Source: Flavobacterium terrisoli
GTDB taxonomy: Bacteria > Bacteroidota > Bacteroidia > Flavobacteriales > Flavobacteriaceae
Length of the DNA: 64,000 nucleotides
Assembly: GCF_030167905.1 (NCBI RefSeq)
Contig: NZ_JARGNA010000010.1
Location: forward strand, 1 to 64,000
Reading direction: 5' to 3'
This document shows, piece after piece, positions 8,481 through 16,932 of the stretch (within the stretch, counting starts at the first letter, position 1; every line of letters begins with the position of its first letter). A program made the position numbers and the translations under genes. A model generated the notes under the pieces. The model did not search any database. It was not told where the DNA came from and saw only the letters and a list, made by a program, of their open reading frames with translations.

Positions 8481-9923
8481 TTATTGTTTTTGAATGATTG
8501 GGATTCCAAAATAAAGTTCTACCACTTTCATTTTAAAGATGTAATCGTATTTGGCACGAATCACATCCGATTGAGAGTTGATATAAAGCACTTGTGCTTG
8601 ATTGTAGTCGAAGGCATTCATCATACCTACGGCGTATTTTTCTTTGGCATAATTAAAGGCTTCCTGTCTTGCTTCAGCAGTAGCAATGGAAGCTTCATAA
8701 GTATTGAGTGCGCCTTTGGTATCCGTTATCGCTTTGTAGACATTGGTTTCCAAATCAATTTTCGCCTGATCAAAAGCATTCTTTGATCTTTCATAGGCCA
8801 CTTTTGAACGCGCTACATTATTTCTGGCGGAAAACCCGTTGAATATTGGCACATTCAATTGCAATCCGAAATTGTGCCCTTTGTTATCGCTAAATTGATC
8901 AAAAACCGGAGCCGGCTTGCCGAATCTTGGCAAATAATTGGGCTGAATTACATTTTGCCCTGTACCTTCAACCTGTCCGATTATAGTCGTAGGGTTTGCT
9001 GTGTCCAAAGTATAACCTGAAACTCGGTCTGAATAACTCGCATTGGTTCCGAAATTATAGCCAAAAGAAAGACTTGGCTGTAAAGCGCCTTTGGCAATTT
9101 TAATATCACCTGCGGCTATGTCCAGATTGGCCTGGGCAATTTTAATTTCTACACGAACTTCATTGGCTTTGGCCACAATCGCTTCAGGTGTTTCTGCCAT
9201 GACCGGACTTGGTGTTGGTTCGATTTCAACATCAGCAACATCAAAGTCCTTAAATTCCTCCAGTCTTAGCAATTGTGCCAAACTCAATCTTGAAATCAGA
9301 AGCGCATTTTCTGCGGCTACCAATTTTTGCTTGTCGGCTGCTACGGTCGCTTTCATATCGAGCAAATCACCTCTTGGTACCATTCCGGCATCAACCAATT
9401 CCTGAGTACGCTTCAATTGCTTTTCGTCATTGGTCAATTGACCTTGTTGCACTTTTAGATTTTCCCTGTTGAATAGAATATCCAGATAAGCATTGGCAAC
9501 ATATAATGAAATGTCGTCCTGCATTTTGGTCAATTGGTATTGTGAAGCTAATTGCGTCAGTTTGGCTCTACGAAGACGGTTTTGGTTTTGCAAGCCATTG
9601 TAAATATCAACGCTTGAACTCAAACCAACCTGAGTGTATTGTGTCGTTTGATTTTCTCTTACGTTGGTTACCGGATTGGTATTGGCACCGATACTCCACG
9701 AATGGGAACCGCTACCGTTTAGATTAGGAAAAAAACTGCCGATTGCTGCTTTTTTATCGATATCCGCCAACCGAACATCCAACTCGGACTGTTTGATGGA
9801 AATGTTATTTTTCAGGGCATATTCAACGCATTCCTGAATGGTCCATTTTTTGGTTTGTGCCACAGCATTAAATCCAAGAAACAAAACAACGGCGAGTAAA
9901 AAGTGGGTTTTTATTATTTTCAT
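8481..9923 (-). CDS. TolC-family outer membrane efflux protein
   Basis: 480 residues with a signal peptide (1-22, ending AVAQ). It has the two-fold repeated helical-hairpin structure of the outer membrane efflux protein family. Markers include KKWTIQECVEYALKNNISI at the start, a GLQNQNRLRRA segment and LNVPIFNGFSARN at the head of the second repeat. TolC proteins form trimeric outer-membrane ducts for multidrug or type I export. The gene is first in a tight minus-strand unit with the adaptor (3-nt gap) and tsaB. Confidence 0.92.
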   Translation of the reverse strand: MKIIKTHFLLAVVLFLGFNAVAQTKKWTIQECVEYALKNNISIKQSELDVRLADIDKKAAIGSFFPNLNGSGSHSWSIGANTNPVTNVRENQTTQYTQVGLSSSVDIYNGLQNQNRLRRAKLTQLASQYQLTKMQDDISLYVANAYLDILFNRENLKVQQGQLTNDEKQLKRTQELVDAGMVPRGDLLDMKATVAADKQKLVAAENALLISRLSLAQLLRLEEFKDFDVADVEIEPTPSPVMAETPEAIVAKANEVRVEIKIAQANLDIAAGDIKIAKGALQPSLSFGYNFGTNASYSDRVSGYTLDTANPTTIIGQVEGTGQNVIQPNYLPRFGKPAPVFDQFSDNKGHNFGLQLNVPIFNGFSARNNVARSKVAYERSKNAFDQAKIDLETNVYKAITDTKGALNTYEASIATAEARQEAFNYAKEKYAVGMMNAFDYNQAQVLYINSQSDVIRAKYDYIFKMKVVELYFGIPIIQKQ

Positions 9924-9960
9924 ACTAAACAGGTTAGAAAACCTAAATTTATTGAATAAA

Positions 9961-9968
9961 CAAAGATA
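9961..9968 (-). promoter_or_regulatory. Putative -7 box for tolC-adaptor-tsaB
   Basis: The minus strand reads TATCTTTG, giving a start near 9957 and a leader of about 34 nt. No clear -33 element was found. Confidence 0.45.
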
Positions 9969-10059
9969 TTATTTTTGTCTTTTCTTTCTTAATTATTGAC
10001 ACAATGTTTTAGACTCTATTTTTTTAATATTGTTACAACTGTATTACAATATTTACTTT

Positions 10060-10067
10060 TATTTTTG
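10060..10067 (+). promoter_or_regulatory. Putative -7 box for the DUF4403 lipoprotein
   Basis: TATTTTTG would start transcription near 10071, 15 nt before the ATG at 10086. This supports the inner ATG over the in-frame ATG at 9996, which would lie upstream of the promoter. Confidence 0.5.
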
Positions 10068-10085
10068 ACAAAAAATATTTCGTTG

Positions 10086-11477
10086 ATGTCAACCGTAAAA
10101 TCGATTCTCTTCCTGTGCTCTTTTTCAATGCTGCTCAACAGCTGTTCAACTACTCAAAAAATTGAAGCGCTGAAACCGCTGCCGTCCAATGACGCGCCGA
10201 TGGTTCTTAAAACAAAGACTTCCTTTGTGAATATGCCTTTGGAGATTTCCCTCAAGGAAATCGAAAACCAGCTCAACAAAACCATGACCGGTCAGATTTA
10301 TGACGATTCCAATCTGCAGGATGATAAAACCGAAATGAAGATCTGGAAAACAGCGCCAATTAAGCTGATTGAAAAAAACGGAAAGATTGAAACGGTTTTA
10401 CCTTTGAAAATTTGGGCCAAAATAAAATATGGTACCGATTTCATGGGCTTGAATGACACGCGCGAAATCAACTTGAATGGAACCATTACGATGGAAAGCG
10501 ATGTGAGATTGTCCAATTGGAAATTATCAACCAATTCCAGAATTGAGGATTTTGAATGGTCAGAAAGCCCAACGATATTGGTTGCCGGAAAAAATGTGCC
10601 GATTACTTACATCATCAACCCAACGCTTTCCATCTTTAAATCGAAAGTGGCCAAAAAAATTGATGATGCCATCGAAGGTTCGTGTGATTTCAAGCCTTAT
10701 GTGTTGGATGTTTTGGAGAAAATGAGTACACCGTTCATCACGAGTGAACAATACCAAACCTGGTTCAAACTTATTCCGATTGAAGTATATGTTACCGATG
10801 CGGTTTTGGGTAAAAGCGATATTAAAATGGACTTGGGCTTGAAATGCAATATGCAAACCGTTGTAGGTGTAAAACCTCAAAAGACCTTTGACAGAAACGC
10901 CATCCAATTCAAAGCAGTGACCAAGATTCCGAATACGGTTTCGGCCAATGTCGCGGCCATTTCAACTTATGAAAGTGCGTCACAAATCATTACTTCCAAT
11001 TTTAAAGGAAAGGAATTTGCTTCGGGCAGTCGAAAAATAATAGTTGAGAACGTGTCCATGTGGCAAAAAGATGGTAAAATCATCATTGCTTTAGACATGA
11101 GCGGCAGCATCAACGGCACCATTTATTTGTCGGGGATTCCGAATTACAATGCAATTACCAAAGAAATTTATTTTGACCAAATGGATTATGTGCTGAATAC
11201 CAAAGGCCTTCTGACCCGAACCGCCAACTGGTTATTGCAAGGTGTTATTTTGAAAAAAATCCAGGAGAATTGCCGTTATTCCATCAAAGAGAATTTGGAC
11301 GAAGGCAAAAAAAGCCTGTTGCCTTATCTGAACAACTATTCACCGATGAAAGGTGTTTTTGTCAACGGAATGATGAATGATTTTGAATTTGAAAAAGTGG
11401 AAATCACCGACAGGGCCATCATTGCTTTTATCGCCACATCCGGAAAAATGAGTGTGAAAATTGACGGAATGGAATAG
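10086..11477 (+). CDS. DUF4403-family lipoprotein
   Basis: 463 residues from the ATG at 10086. A 30-codon longer version (ATG 9996) is possible but less likely, because the shorter form begins with a normal lipoprotein signal (MSTVKSILFLCSFSMLLNSC, lipobox Cys at 20) and a promoter-like box lies between the two starts. The body is a beta-rich DUF4403 protein (TULIP-like or BPI-like in my reading), with FVNMPLEISLKEIENQLN near the start and a C-terminal domain ending KMSVKIDGME. It would be anchored in the outer or inner membrane facing the periplasm. No specific function is established. It is divergent from tolC. Confidence 0.8.
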   Translation: MSTVKSILFLCSFSMLLNSCSTTQKIEALKPLPSNDAPMVLKTKTSFVNMPLEISLKEIENQLNKTMTGQIYDDSNLQDDKTEMKIWKTAPIKLIEKNGKIETVLPLKIWAKIKYGTDFMGLNDTREINLNGTITMESDVRLSNWKLSTNSRIEDFEWSESPTILVAGKNVPITYIINPTLSIFKSKVAKKIDDAIEGSCDFKPYVLDVLEKMSTPFITSEQYQTWFKLIPIEVYVTDAVLGKSDIKMDLGLKCNMQTVVGVKPQKTFDRNAIQFKAVTKIPNTVSANVAAISTYESASQIITSNFKGKEFASGSRKIIVENVSMWQKDGKIIIALDMSGSINGTIYLSGIPNYNAITKEIYFDQMDYVLNTKGLLTRTANWLLQGVILKKIQENCRYSIKENLDEGKKSLLPYLNNYSPMKGVFVNGMMNDFEFEKVEITDRAIIAFIATSGKMSVKIDGME

Positions 11478-11511
11478 TTTAGAAGTCAGATTTCAGAACG
11501 TAGAAAGCAGA

Positions 11512-11778
11512 TTACTTTTTCTTGTAATACATTTTATAAACCACAAAACCGATTCCGGCTACGAGTATATAAGGAATTGCCATCAGGAAAACGATACCGT
11601 CATTCACGGCTTCAACCTTAGTCTTATTCCCGGAACTTTCCAAAGCGGCTCTGCACATGGCGCATTGCGCATTTGTAGAAAGAGTAAAGAATACAGAGAA
11701 TAGTAAATAGAATACTCTTTTATCTAACCCGAAAAGCCTTTCTTCTTTATTCTTTTTTCTTTTTTCTTTATGTAGCAT
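11512..11778 (-). CDS. Small secreted or membrane protein with a CxxC motif
   Basis: 88 residues. A basic N-terminus and hydrophobic stretch (about 20-36) end in TNAQ, like a signal peptide. These are followed by CAMCRAALESS, whose Cys pair sits right after the cleavage site, and by one C-terminal membrane segment (about 62-82) with a KKK tail. It overlaps the end of the DUF420 gene by 11 bp and closes the oxidase-assembly unit. The CxxC in a membrane-tethered periplasmic peptide next to SCO1 suggests metal or redox chemistry for the oxidase, which is inference only. I recognise no named family. Confidence 0.75.
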   Translation of the reverse strand: MLHKEKRKKNKEERLFGLDKRVFYLLFSVFFTLSTNAQCAMCRAALESSGNKTKVEAVNDGIVFLMAIPYILVAGIGFVVYKMYYKKK

Positions 11779-12361
11779 AATAAGGTGAAATCATCAAATA
11801 AACCAACACACCACTCACAGCCACATACAACCAAATCGGGAACGTGATTTTGGCCAGTTTTTTATGTTTGTCGAAACGTTCTGCCAAGGCTCTGACATAG
11901 GTAAACAACACCATCGGTATAATCACGACCGACAGAATGATGTGCGAAATCAGGATAAAGAAATAAACATTACGCATAAATCCGGCATTGAGTATTTCGG
12001 TTTCGTCTAAAAGGCCATCGGCATTGATATCACCATATTTTGTAGAATCGGCCGTCATGTGATAGGCAACATACATTACTAAGAAAATAACCGAACAGGC
12101 GATCGCTGTCGTCATCAATCGTTCGTGAACTTTTCTGTTTCCGTTTTTGATGGCCAATACACCCATAACCAAAAGCAAAGCGGTCAAAGCATTAATTCCG
12201 GCATAAATGGGCGGTAAAAAATGTAATGGCTCGATTGATATCCCGAAATCTTTTAGTTTAACGGTAAATAAAAATGCTACCGCTAGCGGAATGATAATAG
12301 AAACCGCAATAATGGAGCCTCTGAATTTCTTTTCTAAAGTCTGATCGCCTTGATTATTCAT
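11768..12361 (-). CDS. DUF420 membrane protein (CtaM-like), oxidase assembly
   Basis: 197 residues with five predicted membrane helices, including FGISIEPLHFLPPIYAGINA, GVLAIKNGNRKVHERLMTT and the C-terminal IWLYVAVSGVLVYLMIS. The conserved His-containing stretches (KVHERLM and VAYHMTAD) fit the DUF420 family. A member in Staphylococcus (CtaM) is required for maturation of heme-copper oxidase. The gene overlaps the SCO1 start region by 8 bp (12354-12361), and its other end overlaps the small CxxC gene. The location between SCO1 and the oxidase subunit genes supports an assembly role. Confidence 0.85.
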   Translation of the reverse strand: MNNQGDQTLEKKFRGSIIAVSIIIPLAVAFLFTVKLKDFGISIEPLHFLPPIYAGINALTALLLVMGVLAIKNGNRKVHERLMTTAIACSVIFLVMYVAYHMTADSTKYGDINADGLLDETEILNAGFMRNVYFFILISHIILSVVIIPMVLFTYVRALAERFDKHKKLAKITFPIWLYVAVSGVLVYLMISPYYAT

Positions 12362-13037
12362 TTAATAATTTTTTTATGTCTTCTGTAATCGCTTTAACGC
12401 CTTTTTTCTCCAATCCGTCATAGTACAAGATAGGATTGCCAAATTTATCTTTTCTGCATCGGATGTTGCCTTCCTTGTCAATCAGGGCAAAAAGTCCTGA
12501 GTGCTCAAAACCGCCGCTGACATTTTTATTTTCGCCGGCATAGATATTAAATCCTTTGTTCGAAATATTAAAGATATACTCTTTTTCGCCGGTTAGCATA
12601 TGCCAATTGGATGATTTGACGCCAATCAAATCGGCGTGTTCCTTCAACACTTTTGGCGTATCATTTTCAGGATTAATGGTAATCGAAGCAATTCCGAAAT
12701 TGGGATTGCCAAAAAATTCCTTTTGGATGTCCACCATATTTCGATTCATAATCGGGCAAATCGACGGACAGGTGGAAAAGAAAAACTCCAACACATATAC
12801 TTTACCTTTATAGGTTTCGTTGGTGATTTTCTTGTTGTTCTGGTCTGTCAGTTGAAAACTTGGTGCCGGACCGATGGTCAACAAACCATTTTCAGCTGTT
12901 TTGTGATTGGAAACGGCATCAATCCGGTCACCTTGCACTACGGTTCCGCTTTTAATTCGATTGATGATTTTCGGAATAAAAATAATTCCAAAAACCAAAA
13001 CAATAAGAGATAATCCGATATATGATTTATTTTTCAT
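12354..13037 (-). CDS. SCO1/SenC-family copper chaperone for cytochrome oxidase
   Basis: 227 residues. An N-terminal membrane anchor (about 5-22) precedes a thioredoxin-fold domain with the copper-binding CxxxC as FFFSTCPSICP (Cys90, Cys94) and the distal His ligand in GGFEHSGLF (His179). SCO proteins insert or reduce copper for the CuA centre of subunit II on the outer face of the inner membrane. It overlaps the preceding Cys-less thioredoxin-fold gene by 11 bp and DUF420 by 8 bp, so these four small genes are surely one transcript. All copper ligands are present. Confidence 0.93.
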   Translation of the reverse strand: MKNKSYIGLSLIVLVFGIIFIPKIINRIKSGTVVQGDRIDAVSNHKTAENGLLTIGPAPSFQLTDQNNKKITNETYKGKVYVLEFFFSTCPSICPIMNRNMVDIQKEFFGNPNFGIASITINPENDTPKVLKEHADLIGVKSSNWHMLTGEKEYIFNISNKGFNIYAGENKNVSGGFEHSGLFALIDKEGNIRCRKDKFGNPILYYDGLEKKGVKAITEDIKKLLNE

Positions 13038-13701
13038 CGTACTTATATTCTTTTCTGCCTGCGTTGTTTCTCTTTAAGGCCAAACGGTATTCAGCCAAAA
13101 TGATTTTCACATCATCCATCATGTCATTGTGCAAATCGGCTGCCGATGTGGTATTGTAACCTTCTTTATATTCGGGATCGCCCTGAACGCTTTTCCCTTT
13201 TCTGCCGCGAAGATTTCTCTTTTTATCGATGATGTAAACATAAGGCGTACCTGATTTATCATCTAATTTGCCCAGCAATTTCATACTTGCATGATAGGTT
13301 CTGATCGCTTCTGGATTGGCAAACACAAAATGATAGCCCGAAACATCAGTCAAAGCGCTTAATTCCTTTAAAAGCCTTTGGGCTTGCACCTCGGTTCCTT
13401 CGGGAGCAATGAACACAAACTGAAAGTCTTTAAACTCTCTGTATTTGTTGTATATTTTTTGATTGAGTGTAAAAAAATTGCCGCTGTTGGCCATGATGTC
13501 CTGACCGGCAAAACCCAAAATGGTTATCTTTTGGTCTAAAGTAACTTTTTCGCCATTTAAGGATTTCCATTGAGCATCAACATTTGGAATGCTGGGCGTA
13601 ATGGTTGGCAAAGTGATAAAACTGTTTACCCCGGAAGCAAAGAAAAGATAGGCTACTATCGGTAGAATAAACAGGATAAAAAGGACAAGATTCTTTTTCA
13701 T
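13027..13701 (-). CDS. Membrane-anchored thioredoxin-fold protein without active-site cysteines
   Basis: 224 residues. An N-terminal hydrophobic anchor (about 4-22) precedes a domain that reads like a thioredoxin/SCO fold: KITILGFAGQDIMANSG where the active site should be, FQFVFIAPEG as a central strand and GTPYVYIIDKKRNLRGRKG as the typical cis-Pro strand pair. There is no cysteine at the active site or anywhere else in the protein. It ends in a charged tail (KRNNAGRKEYKYDEK) and overlaps SCO1 by 11 bp as first gene of the unit. It may be a scaffold or inactive partner of SCO1. No named family is recognised. Confidence 0.8.
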   Translation of the reverse strand: MKKNLVLFILFILPIVAYLFFASGVNSFITLPTITPSIPNVDAQWKSLNGEKVTLDQKITILGFAGQDIMANSGNFFTLNQKIYNKYREFKDFQFVFIAPEGTEVQAQRLLKELSALTDVSGYHFVFANPEAIRTYHASMKLLGKLDDKSGTPYVYIIDKKRNLRGRKGKSVQGDPEYKEGYNTTSAADLHNDMMDDVKIILAEYRLALKRNNAGRKEYKYDEK

Positions 13702-13724
13702 TAGAATAGTGAAAATCAGCGGTA

Positions 13725-13732
13725 CAAAAATA
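13725..13732 (-). promoter_or_regulatory. Putative -7 box for the SCO1 unit
   Basis: The minus strand reads TATTTTTG, directly after the T-run of the upstream terminator. It gives a start near 13721 and a leader of about 20 nt. Its -33 region would be the terminator stem, with no TTTG there, so the call is weak. Confidence 0.35.
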
Positions 13733-13755
13733 AAAAAATCCCGACTGAATCGGGA
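13732..13755 (-). terminator. Intrinsic terminator of the cyoE-subunit III/IV unit
   Basis: On the minus strand, stem TCCCGA / TCGGGA with a 5-nt loop is followed by seven T. It lies just after the subunit IV stop and separates this operon from the SCO1 unit. A-runs on the other side would let it work in both directions. Confidence 0.75.
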
Positions 13756-13778
13756 CTTTTTTTTGAATTAATATAATG

Positions 13779-14141
13779 TTAAAAATTCCATTTAATAGTA
13801 GAATCTTTAAAAATCCCGTAGATATAATCTGCTTCGACCAACAATATAAAAAGTAAATATAATACAAGGAAAATAACGGTCGCTACCACAGCCCAACGCA
13901 AGCTGGCTCTTTCGCCTTCCATGTGCATGAACGCCCAGGTAATTCCGTAAGCTTTAACCAACGTCAGGATGATGAAAATCCAGTTCAGTAAATTCATGCT
14001 GATGAAGTCATTCATGTATAAAACACTTGGTCTTTCAATTCCAAGCCAAACCTCAACAATGGTTATGATTGATAAGAAAGTAAATACCTTCCAAATTCTT
14101 TTTGTGTTCGATACGTGCTCGTGTCCGTGTGCGTGTGACAT
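13779..14141 (-). CDS. Cytochrome c oxidase subunit IV family protein
   Basis: 120 residues. A His-rich N-terminus (MSHAHGHEHVS) and three membrane helices (about 16-34, 45-66 and 80-105) fit the CyoD/caa3 subunit IV family. TWAFMHMEGERASLRWAVVAT is the conserved loop and third helix. It is the last gene of the cyoE - subunit III - subunit III - subunit IV run, 22 nt after subunit III, with a terminator directly downstream. It is a small structural subunit of the heme-copper oxidase whose catalytic subunits lie at 45-48 kb. Confidence 0.88.
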   Translation of the reverse strand: MSHAHGHEHVSNTKRIWKVFTFLSIITIVEVWLGIERPSVLYMNDFISMNLLNWIFIILTLVKAYGITWAFMHMEGERASLRWAVVATVIFLVLYLLFILLVEADYIYGIFKDSTIKWNF

Positions 14142-14163
14142 AATATAAATTTTTATAAAAAAA

Positions 14164-15192
14164 TTAAACTAAGTAGAAGAAAGTAAATACGAATACCCAA
14201 ACCAAGTCAACAAAGTGCCAATAAAGACCTACTTTCTCAACCATTTCATAACTTCTTCTCTTTTCATAGGTTCCTAAAAGAACATTGAAATAAATGATGA
14301 TATTGATAATAACTCCTGAGAATACGTGGAATCCGTGGAATCCGGTAATGAAGAAGAAGAAATCAGCGAACAGTTTACTTCCGTATTCGTTTCTCTTTAA
14401 GTTAGCCCCTTCTACCACTAAGTGAGCATTTCCAACCATTACTTCAGATTCGGCTCTGTTTAGGATTTCTCTGTGTTTGTTATGGTTTAAACCAGGCTGT
14501 AATGCCTTGTTGGCTCTGTCTTCTTTAGTATCTCTGTAGATTTTTTCAGTTCTAACCAATAATTCAGGGTGTGCTTTGAAAGCCGCTTGTACTTCAGCCA
14601 CAGAATAAGTCGCCTGAGTTTCTTCATCCATGAACCATCTTCCTTTGCTTCTGGTCAATGCCTCTCTTTCTTCAGGAAGCTGCACCACAAAGTCAGACAT
14701 TTTTACTCTTTCACCTTCTTTATTTACGAATTGGATGATGCTTCCTCCTTTAGTTTCTATCGCTCCAAATTCCCCTTTAATAAAGTTTTTCCACTCCCAT
14801 GCTTGCGAACCCACGAAGATTAAACCTCCAACGATTGTCAGCAACATATAGAAAGCTACTTTCTTTTGTTTCATCTGATGACCGGCATCAACAGCCAATA
14901 CCATCGTTACCGAAGAGAAAATCAGGATAAAAGTCATCAAGGCCACATAATACATTGGCGCATCTACACCATGCAAGAACGGGAAGTGTGTAAACACTTC
15001 ATCCGCAATAGGCCAATTGTCGATAAATTTAAATCTTGAAAAACCGTAAGCCGCAAGGAAACCCGAGAAGGTTAAAGCATCCGATACGATAAAAAACCAC
15101 ATCATCAACTTGCCATAACTGGCACCCATTGGTTCATTTCCGCCGCCCCAAGTATTTTCGTTTGTATTTGCAGTAGTAACTGTAGCTCCCAT
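14164..15192 (-). CDS. Cytochrome c oxidase subunit III, long form with hydrophilic insert
   Basis: 342 residues, about 140 longer than bacterial CyoC-type subunit III. The membrane helices match the family: FFIVSDALTFSGFLAAYGF near the start, then FFFFITGFHGFHVFSGVI and VGLYWHFVDLVWVFVFTF at the end. A charged insert of about 130 residues (about 133-262) sits between the fourth and fifth helices. Subunit III stabilises the oxidase and supports proton uptake. It is followed by subunit IV (22 nt) and preceded by a second, shorter subunit III (43 nt). The tandem pair of subunit III genes is the usual arrangement in Flavobacteriaceae as far as I recall. Confidence 0.9.
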   Translation of the reverse strand: MGATVTTANTNENTWGGGNEPMGASYGKLMMWFFIVSDALTFSGFLAAYGFSRFKFIDNWPIADEVFTHFPFLHGVDAPMYYVALMTFILIFSSVTMVLAVDAGHQMKQKKVAFYMLLTIVGGLIFVGSQAWEWKNFIKGEFGAIETKGGSIIQFVNKEGERVKMSDFVVQLPEEREALTRSKGRWFMDEETQATYSVAEVQAAFKAHPELLVRTEKIYRDTKEDRANKALQPGLNHNKHREILNRAESEVMVGNAHLVVEGANLKRNEYGSKLFADFFFFITGFHGFHVFSGVIINIIIYFNVLLGTYEKRRSYEMVEKVGLYWHFVDLVWVFVFTFFYLV

Positions 15193-15235
15193 AAAAGTTA
15201 TTAGTTAAAAAGTTCCCAAATTTAGATTTTTTTTC

Positions 15236-15829
15236 TTATTTAAAGAAATATAAAAAGAAAAACAAACAAATCCATAAGAAATCAAGAAAGTGCCAGTACA
15301 TTGCACCTAGCTCAATTCCAAGTAATTGACTTGAATTGTATTTTTGTTTAAAATGATTATAAATTATGATTAAAAGCGAAATAATTCCTCCGGCAAGGTG
15401 AGCCATGTGTACCACAGCGATTACGTAAAGAAAAGTTGTCGCAATATTACTCTCCGGTCCGGTGAAATAATAACCCTGTTCTATCAATTGCCCGAAGCCT
15501 TTAAACTGTAAAACCACAAAGGAAATTCCAAGACCTAAAGTCAATAAAAGAAAACCTGTTGTGGCGCTTCTGTTGTCTTTTTGAATCGCCTTTTTAGCCA
15601 AATGAAAAGTAACGCTGCACAAGATTATGGCCAAAGTACTAAAATAAAAAGCCGTCGGCAACTGGAAATCTTTCATCCAGTCTTCTCTTGACTTACTCAC
15701 CACAAAAGCACTCGTGATTCCGGCAAACATCATCGTCATACTCATCATCGCAAACCATAAAAGCAATTTTTTGGAACGTGCAGTTCTCAATTTGTGTTCT
15801 TCGGCGGTCATTGTGGTTGGTGCTGCCAT
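15236..15829 (-). CDS. Cytochrome c oxidase subunit III, short form
   Basis: 197 residues with five membrane helices. It carries the subunit III signatures MYWHFLDFLWICLFFFLYFFK at the C-terminus and VVHMAHLAGGIISLL. The start follows the cyoE stop by a single base (cyoE ends at 15831), so the two are translationally close. It is paralogous to the long form immediately downstream. Confidence 0.9.
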   Translation of the reverse strand: MAAPTTMTAEEHKLRTARSKKLLLWFAMMSMTMMFAGITSAFVVSKSREDWMKDFQLPTAFYFSTLAIILCSVTFHLAKKAIQKDNRSATTGFLLLTLGLGISFVVLQFKGFGQLIEQGYYFTGPESNIATTFLYVIAVVHMAHLAGGIISLLIIIYNHFKQKYNSSQLLGIELGAMYWHFLDFLWICLFFFLYFFK

Positions 15830-15830
15830 A

Positions 15831-16733
15831 TTATCTTAAAAATTTATCTGTAATATAAACGATTTGTAACAAAGTGATATAAGAAACACTAACTAACATT
15901 AATGTTCTCGCGGCTTTGGCGGTTCTAAGCTGGTATAATTTTACCGCATAATAAATCATCCAAAGACCAAGCAAAAATACAATTCCTGCCGCAATTGGCG
16001 AAATAAATAATCGCCCGGTATAACCCAAACAAGGCAACAAAGAAGCAACCAACAGCCAAACCGAATACAAAATGGTTTGCAAGGCGGTTGACGTATCCTT
16101 TTTTCCCGTTGGCAACATAAAGAAACCTGCCTTTTCATAGTCTTCATACAGGAACCAACCAATCGCCCAAAAATGAGGAAACTGCCAAAAGAACTGTATG
16201 AGGAAAAGCGTTCCGGCTTCGATACCAAAATTATCGGTCGCAGCAACCCAGCCCAACATAAACGGAATGGCACCCGGAAAAGCACCCACAAAAACCGAAA
16301 GCGGCGTGTGAACCTTTAACGGCGTGTAAACACTGGTATATAAAAAGATAGAAATCGCCCCAAACATGGCCGATTTCGGGTTAATCATGTACAATAAAAT
16401 CAAACCAATGATGGTGAGCAAGCTGGCCACAAACAACGCGTGATTGGGCGACATTCTGCCCGAAGCCACCGGACGGTTTTTGGTTCGGTCCATCAAGGCA
16501 TCAAGGTCTTTTTCGATGACCTGGTTAAAGGCATTCGAAGCACCAACCATGCAATATCCGCCAACGGCCAACATCAATAAAGTGGTCACTTTTAAATCCT
16601 GAAAATCCAGTACGCCAAGCAAATAACCGGCTATTGAGGAAAAAACAACGCTGATGGCTAAACCTGCCTTAGTGATTTCCTTGAAATCAATCGCAATTTG
16701 TTTAAGAGAAAATGTATTTGCCGTCGCGTTCAT
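15831..16733 (-). CDS. cyoE: Protoheme IX farnesyltransferase (heme O synthase)
   Basis: 300 residues with multiple membrane helices of the UbiA family. The first prenyl-diphosphate/Mg site is NQVIEKDLDALMDRTKNRP (about 65-83), and the second conserved loop is YTPLKVHTPLSVFVGAFPGA. It transfers a farnesyl group to heme B in the inner membrane to make heme O, on the way to heme A for the aa3 oxidase. It is the first gene of the operon, with a strong promoter 20-50 bp upstream, and is followed directly by the two subunit III genes and subunit IV. Confidence 0.95.
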   Translation of the reverse strand: MNATANTFSLKQIAIDFKEITKAGLAISVVFSSIAGYLLGVLDFQDLKVTTLLMLAVGGYCMVGASNAFNQVIEKDLDALMDRTKNRPVASGRMSPNHALFVASLLTIIGLILLYMINPKSAMFGAISIFLYTSVYTPLKVHTPLSVFVGAFPGAIPFMLGWVAATDNFGIEAGTLFLIQFFWQFPHFWAIGWFLYEDYEKAGFFMLPTGKKDTSTALQTILYSVWLLVASLLPCLGYTGRLFISPIAAGIVFLLGLWMIYYAVKLYQLRTAKAARTLMLVSVSYITLLQIVYITDKFLR

Positions 16734-16753
16734 CCGTAGTTTTAAAACTGCCG

Positions 16754-16785
16754 CAAAGGTACTTTATAGAAAATGATTTGGCAAA
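16754..16785 (-). promoter_or_regulatory. Promoter of cyoE-subunit III-subunit III-subunit IV
   Basis: The minus strand reads TTTG (16785-16782), then 20 nt, then TACCTTTG (16761-16754). This is a full match to the Bacteroidetes -33/-7 pattern. The start would be near 16750, giving a leader of about 17 nt. Confidence 0.7.
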
Positions 16786-16860
16786 AAAATATTCAAGATA
16801 TATTTTGGTTTTTTTTAAGTTTTGGAGCGGCAGGCTTAGTCTATATTGGTTATCCATTTT

Positions 16861-16902
16861 CCCGCTGTACGCACTACGTGGTAGTTGCTGCCATCGGGGC
16901 TA
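16861..16902. repeat. Dispersed flavobacterial palindromic repeat, copy 2
   Basis: This 42-bp element begins CCCGCTGTACGCA and ends TTGCTGCCATCGGGGCTA. It is the second copy of the element at 3134-3176. The central hairpin is CTAC-GTG-GTAG here, against TTAC-ATG-GTAA in copy 1, so both arms changed together. It lies between cyoE and the fasciclin gene and overlaps no coding sequence. Confidence 0.6.
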
Positions 16903-16932
16903 AAAGCAATCCGTTTTTGTGTTTGTATCCAT

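Noticed and set aside
9996..10085. 30-codon N-terminal extension of the DUF4403 gene
   Set aside because: The inner ATG gives a clean lipoprotein signal with lipobox, and a -7 box lies between the two ATGs.
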